Positions 60,277 to 64,000 of a stretch of DNA of 64,000 bases are shown one piece after another. A program made the position numbers and the translations under genes. The stretch is taken from positions 62,001 to 126,000 of the forward strand of contig JAAYHD010000055.1 of NCBI GenBank assembly GCA_012735495.1. Direction: 5' to 3'. The notes under the pieces were generated by a model, which was given only the letters and a program-made list of their open reading frames with translations, had not been told where the DNA came from and did no database searches. Positions within the stretch are counted from its first letter, which is position 1; each line of letters begins with the position of its first letter. This DNA comes from Clostridiales bacterium (GTDB lineage: Bacteria; Bacillota; Clostridia; Lachnospirales; Lachnospiraceae).

Positions 60277-61329
60277 TTATCTTTGTTTATTCGCTTCTGC
60301 AGGTTCTGCAGCTTTGAGGGCTTTATTAAGCTTTTTATTGACCCTGGCAGCATATCTCATTCCCTTCCTTCTTGCCCGTTTAATGGCACGTTGTTCCTTT
60401 CTCATTTCCTTCCTGAATTTCCTGACCTGCTTGTCATAGGCGTCCTTTCTCGTCAGCATCACCAATGCCACTATTCCTATTATCAGGGTTTCCGCAAGCG
60501 AGTACATCCAAGCCATTGCCGATGCGTAGCCATATCCCTTGTTGCCGGCAAACATAGCGCTTTGGATGATGTTAATGATGGAGTTGTTCTCATTGTTGGA
60601 TATGAAGATAACCGTATATACCGCGTTTAACAGCACCATCGGCTTGATAAGGGGCAGGGTTATCTTCCAGAAGCACTCCCATCCGGAACCGCCGTCTATC
60701 TTTGCGGCCTCATACAGTGATGAATCTATCTTCTGAAGGGCCGAAAGGAATATCAGTATCTGCACACCCGAATACCACAGGATCATTATCATGTTCCCGA
60801 AAACATCGGCTATGGCGCTTGCCAGGTAATTCGGCATGTAAATGGCAAGCGTATTATATATGGCTTGAATATTGATCGAACTGATTGTGGCCGCTCCCTG
60901 TCCGGTCAGCATCAGCATTACGGGACCGCTTACAATTATTACCGGCAGAAAGAATATCAGCCTGAAGGTGCCCTTGAACTTGATTTTTCCGTTCAGCAGC
61001 ATCGCAATTATCAGCGCGAAAACCACAATTATCGGTACCGACATCAGGGTCTCCAAGAAGTAGGCTGCCAGCATAAAAGGAAAGTCCTTGTCTTCAAGCC
61101 AGATCTGGGTGTAGTTTTCGTACCCGACAAAAGTTATCCTTCTTCCGAACGGGGTCATTCTGATATCGGCCAACGAAAACTGGAAGGATTCAATCAAGGG
61201 CTTGATCAGAAACAGGACGGCACCTATCAGCCATGGAGCTATGAATATATAGCCGTAACGGGCTTCCCGCTTCGCAAGCTTTCCGATCTTAACTTTTTTG
61301 ACTTTTTCCTTTTTGCCCATATCATTCAC
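60277..61329 (-). CDS. carbohydrate ABC transporter permease (MalF/UgpA/LplB type)
   Basis: A 350-residue membrane protein with six helices from about residue 25 (YGYIFIAPWLIGAVLFLIKP) onward. The EAA loop EAAKIDGGSGWECFWKITLP LIKP contacts the ATPase, and LRIIFFLPVI-type and FVGYENYTQIW features are present. A strongly basic C-terminal tail of about 65 residues (KFRKEMRKEQRAIKRARRKG) is longer than usual. The ATG overlaps the end of the upstream DUF5696-like gene by 8 bases, and the MalG-type gene follows, so all are co-translated. Confidence 0.9.
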   Translation of the reverse strand: MNDMGKKEKVKKVKIGKLAKREARYGYIFIAPWLIGAVLFLIKPLIESFQFSLADIRMTPFGRRITFVGYENYTQIWLEDKDFPFMLAAYFLETLMSVPIIVVFALIIAMLLNGKIKFKGTFRLIFFLPVIIVSGPVMLMLTGQGAATISSINIQAIYNTLAIYMPNYLASAIADVFGNMIMILWYSGVQILIFLSALQKIDSSLYEAAKIDGGSGWECFWKITLPLIKPMVLLNAVYTVIFISNNENNSIINIIQSAMFAGNKGYGYASAMAWMYSLAETLIIGIVALVMLTRKDAYDKQVRKFRKEMRKEQRAIKRARRKGMRYAARVNKKLNKALKAAEPAEANKQR

Positions 61330-63595
61330 CTACTTTATACCCCAAAGGCTCAATCGTGTAACCGTCGACAACCTGTTCCGTTTTGCTGTAGTTGACATAA
61401 ATCTTTGTTCCGTTGTCATAAGTCACAACCGTTACACCGCCCAGGCGTTCATGGTCGATTATAAACGCTCCCTTAACGGCATCATTGACTTCCTTTAATG
61501 CCTTCGTGTATTCAATTATGTCGTCCCTGTATGTGCTGTACTTGGAGCTGTAAATATCTGCGGAATTCGTATAAATAAGGTTTGACGAATCCTCCCATGT
61601 AATGAGAAACGACGGATAGATTCCCATTTCAATAAGCTGGAGGAAGAACTCCTGCTTGTTTGCCTCGAAGTTCATGTACTCCGAGTATAACGGCATTATT
61701 CCCTTAAGCGCAATTGCAAGGAACGGCACATCCTCGTCGGTAAAGTTATATTGTGAGGTTCCCACCGGCATATCTAGAAAAGCATCGGTATATTTCCACA
61801 AGTACATATACGGCTGTTCAAGAAGCAGGCTGAACTCGTCACCAATGTTTGCCAGTATGGAATTATAGGCGTTATATGTATCCGTCCTCGAGTATTCTTT
61901 TCCGCCGTAGGAATAGGTAAACAGGCTGTTGGTTATCCCGGCCAGGGCCAGGTCATATATTCCTGCCTTGCGGTAATCCTTCTTCAATCTGTTTAAATAG
62001 TATTCGGTGCGTTTCGGTATCAGGTACAGCATGTTCTCGTATACATCCATGTATGTGGGCTCCTGATACAGTCTTTTGTCTATCCTCTTAACCACGTTGA
62101 ACGTGGTGTTGAATTCATCCGGATTAATTCTAAGTACATCATGATACAGGTACATTTTTCTTCCCTTTTCATTGATGGCTTTTATAAGCGAGGTCAGCTC
62201 ATCCGTTCCCCCGATGTTCTTGTCGGCTTTGTACCTGGTTATCGGAACCCTGTTTACACCGCCCTTCTGCCATCCCTTGTAAATAGACAGAATGTCTGTA
62301 ATCCCGGCCTCATCAAGGTCGTTGTATATTTCACGGATGTTTTCAACCGTGGTCATGGTAACGTTTTTTGTCGACAGCAGCCATTCTTCCCTTTCAACCC
62401 CGATAAAATCGATTCTTGTGTTGTATTCGTAATCAAGCTTTTCAACAATATGATTATCGAGCAGGTAATTCCTGAAGGCTACGGCAAGGCCCACATAGTC
62501 GGCATTATCACCGCTTACGAGCCTGTATCTGACCTTGATGTCATAATGGGTTCTCTGCTCTTCATAGTCATCAACCACGCCCGTATTCCTGTTGCTGGTG
62601 GGCTGTTTGAAGACCTTCCTGAACAGGAACTTCGGGAATATGCGGTTATAGGCTATTTTAACACCGTTCGGATATGCCTCTATGCTTGCCCTCTGGGCCC
62701 CGCTTTCGATTATCCCTAAGAAACCAATTTTATCATCGGTATGAACCATTCCGAATACCGGAGCAAGGATCTTTTCCGCGTCATTTACCGTCTGGAAAGC
62801 ATTTTTGAGCAATGACGGGGTGGACTGATCCTTAAATCCTATGTCATCTCCGTAGATTAGCTGCGAATATCCGCCTGACAGCCTGCCTTCCTTGTCATTT
62901 AGGCGGATTAAGGCACCGTTGCCATCCGGGATGAACATGTATCCCTTCTTTTCCCCGAGATATGTGCTTCCCAGCATAGGAAACACATTAATGGCTCCAA
63001 TGCGGAACTTGTCGATGGTTTCCTTAATAGATGCGTCCGGTATTTCGACCACGATATCGTCATTTTCAAGTCTTACGGAAACCTGAAATGCGAACCCGAG
63101 ATCGGGGAATACCACATCGGCGCTAAATCCGTTATCCGTTTCTTCAATATTAATTATGTTTTTGTTATTTATTAAATCCGCCTGTACGGCTTCATTGTAA
63201 CCGTCAATAACATTCAGAACTAATCCCGAGCTGATAAATCCCAGCCACTGCTTGTTGGCCCCACTGCTGTCCTGTTCTATTGCGGAACGGATAACCGCCC
63301 CGGTATGCTTGTTTTCCACCGTTATTGACAGGTTGCTTCCGGTCAGGTACATCCTGTAGTTTTCGCTTTCGGCGATAAGCTTATTAACATAGGAATCCGC
63401 ATTGTGTACCGGCAGCTCGGAAGAATCAAAGCCCTGCTTCTTTGTCAGGTCTCCTCCCTGGTTGCTGAAGGACCTGGACATGACAGAAATCCATATAAGC
63501 ACTGCCGCAAAGAATGCGATAAACAATGAGGAGATAATTGCTTTTTTGATAAAAGCGCCTTTTCTAGAAGCCAAGCCGATACACCACCTCTCCAC
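61322..63595 (-). CDS. DUF5696-like membrane-anchored protein of the sugar-uptake operon
   Basis: A protein of about 750 residues with one N-terminal membrane helix (about 18-40, AIISSLFIAFFAAVLIWISV) and a large extracytoplasmic part. It contains SADVVFPDLGFAFQVSVRLE, GSTYLGEKKGYMFIPDGNGA LIRLNDKEGRL and a C-terminal region (about 440-740) like a glycoside-hydrolase TIM barrel (LSIYKGWQKGGVNRVPITRY; PSFLITWEDSSNLIYTNSAD). I remember this family as DUF5696, typically encoded beside oligosaccharide ABC transporters; its activity is unproven. The start is a GTG at 63595 or, more likely, a TTG at 63574 behind GGAGAGGTGG. It overlaps the Yip1-like gene upstream and the permease downstream. Confidence 0.8.
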   Translation of the reverse strand: MERWCIGLASRKGAFIKKAIISSLFIAFFAAVLIWISVMSRSFSNQGGDLTKKQGFDSSELPVHNADSYVNKLIAESENYRMYLTGSNLSITVENKHTGAVIRSAIEQDSSGANKQWLGFISSGLVLNVIDGYNEAVQADLINNKNIINIEETDNGFSADVVFPDLGFAFQVSVRLENDDIVVEIPDASIKETIDKFRIGAINVFPMLGSTYLGEKKGYMFIPDGNGALIRLNDKEGRLSGGYSQLIYGDDIGFKDQSTPSLLKNAFQTVNDAEKILAPVFGMVHTDDKIGFLGIIESGAQRASIEAYPNGVKIAYNRIFPKFLFRKVFKQPTSNRNTGVVDDYEEQRTHYDIKVRYRLVSGDNADYVGLAVAFRNYLLDNHIVEKLDYEYNTRIDFIGVEREEWLLSTKNVTMTTVENIREIYNDLDEAGITDILSIYKGWQKGGVNRVPITRYKADKNIGGTDELTSLIKAINEKGRKMYLYHDVLRINPDEFNTTFNVVKRIDKRLYQEPTYMDVYENMLYLIPKRTEYYLNRLKKDYRKAGIYDLALAGITNSLFTYSYGGKEYSRTDTYNAYNSILANIGDEFSLLLEQPYMYLWKYTDAFLDMPVGTSQYNFTDEDVPFLAIALKGIMPLYSEYMNFEANKQEFFLQLIEMGIYPSFLITWEDSSNLIYTNSADIYSSKYSTYRDDIIEYTKALKEVNDAVKGAFIIDHERLGGVTVVTYDNGTKIYVNYSKTEQVVDGYTIEPLGYKVGE

Positions 63596-64000
63596 CGATT
63601 CCTGTTACAAATTCGTATACCTGCTGCCAAAGGATATACAGGATGAATACCAGGAGTATGAATATCAAAGCGGCAAATAAGGTCAGGAAAATAACCTTGA
63701 ATGTCGCCTTTACGGTTATATTGTTAAGCTCCTTGATCGTCACAAATATCAGCACGACAATCCATGCCAGCATGAAGTCTTTCGTAAATGTCACCAGGAA
63801 GCGTTCATTGTTGGTGACCACCCTGCTTAGTATGAATATAACCGGCTGCAGCACTATGTAAGGTGTCAGGCAGTAGGCAAACGCGCAGTATATTTGCTTG
63901 AAGCTTCCTTCACCGTCATTGATTGTGCATACCAGGTAGTTGCACGCCGTAAGCACAAAGAACACAATTATTACGGAGCCTATGTCCGAAGGAATGTTGT
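63564..64000 (-). CDS. Yip1-family membrane protein (partial, runs off the right edge)
   Basis: The frame stays open to base 64000, so the N-terminus is outside the window and 144 residues are seen. Four hydrophobic stretches and the motifs FVLTACNYLVCTINDGEGSF KQIYCAFAYCLTPYI and FVTIKELNNITVKATFKVIF fit the Yip1 domain, a multi-helix fold of unknown bacterial function. It overlaps the DUF5696-like gene by 11-32 bases depending on that gene's start. Yip1-like and DUF5696-like genes beside sugar permeases suggest one transport-linked envelope module. Confidence 0.8.
   Translation of the reverse strand, partial: NIPSDIGSVIIVFFVLTACNYLVCTINDGEGSFKQIYCAFAYCLTPYIVLQPVIFILSRVVTNNERFLVTFTKDFMLAWIVVLIFVTIKELNNITVKATFKVIFLTLFAALIFILLVFILYILWQQVYEFVTGIGGEVVYRLGF

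Noticed and set aside
59355..60353. Long form of the MalG-type permease starting at 60353
   Set aside because: It would overlap the upstream permease gene by 77 bases; the ATG at 60260 has a ribosome-binding site and gives the usual family length.
1..64000. CRISPR arrays, IS elements, prophage or integrase genes
   Set aside because: No regularly spaced direct repeats, transposase or integrase motifs, or phage structural genes were seen on either strand.

Overview
The window comes from an anaerobic Firmicute of the class Clostridia. This is inferred from strong AGGAGG ribosome-binding sites, frequent TTG and GTG starts, a T-box in front of valS, a one-chain PurL, TTGACA-17-TATAAT promoters, and an operon whose two largest proteins resemble families I remember from Lachnospiraceae-type clostridia. 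A GH94 phosphorylase, a GH43 glycosidase and a sugar ABC transporter suggest a plant-polysaccharide user. Most genes lie on the minus strand, and there is no phage, IS element or CRISPR array.

Layout. 1-5 kb: the end of an HDOD protein, a PAS-AraC regulator, a wrecked BspA-type gene, a large secreted Big2/zinc-peptidase/leucine-rich-repeat protein and a lipoprotein. 5-8.4 kb: sulfur amino acid genes (cysK, a MalY/PatB-type beta-lyase, a cystathionine lyase/synthase). 8.5-14.5 kb: a TetR regulator followed by two large cyclic-di-GMP proteins. 14.6-16.7 kb: amt and a PII gene behind a leader containing an intrinsic terminator. 16.7-20.7 kb: a Big2-fused secreted serine protease and two oxidoreductases. 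20.7-23.6 kb: mgtE, with a long leader holding a small ORF and a Shine-Dalgarno-sequestering stem, and an LCP cell-wall protein. 23.8-25.8 kb: an ABC-transporter remnant, tRNA-Ala and tRNA-Val, and two more PAS-AraC genes, one of them deleted internally. 25.9-34.5 kb: purL, a LysR gene, and valS-mgsA behind a T-box.

34.5-41.4 kb holds a tight four-gene operon of unassigned function: a 1191-residue Ig-like/helical-repeat protein, an actin/Hsp70-fold-like ATPase, a TPR-like protein and a membrane coiled-coil protein. It is the best candidate for an undescribed system. 41.6-50.8 kb: a HisC/CobD-like aminotransferase, a DUF2164 protein, putP, LysR-dut, a TetR-controlled ABC exporter with paired operators, and purF. 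50.9-56.4 kb: a GH94 phosphorylase, hslO, a methyltransferase and a wall-anchored LamG protein. 56.7-64 kb: a sugar-uptake operon (Yip1-like protein, DUF5696-like protein, two permeases, binding protein, GH43) that runs off the right edge.

How the genes fit together. The transporter, GH43 and GH94 genes would import and split plant oligosaccharides. mgsA, which can relieve sugar-phosphate overload, sits under tRNA-Val control. amt/PII and purL/purF serve nitrogen and nucleotide supply. Several leader RNAs (valS, amt, mgtE) appear to make expression conditional after transcription has started.
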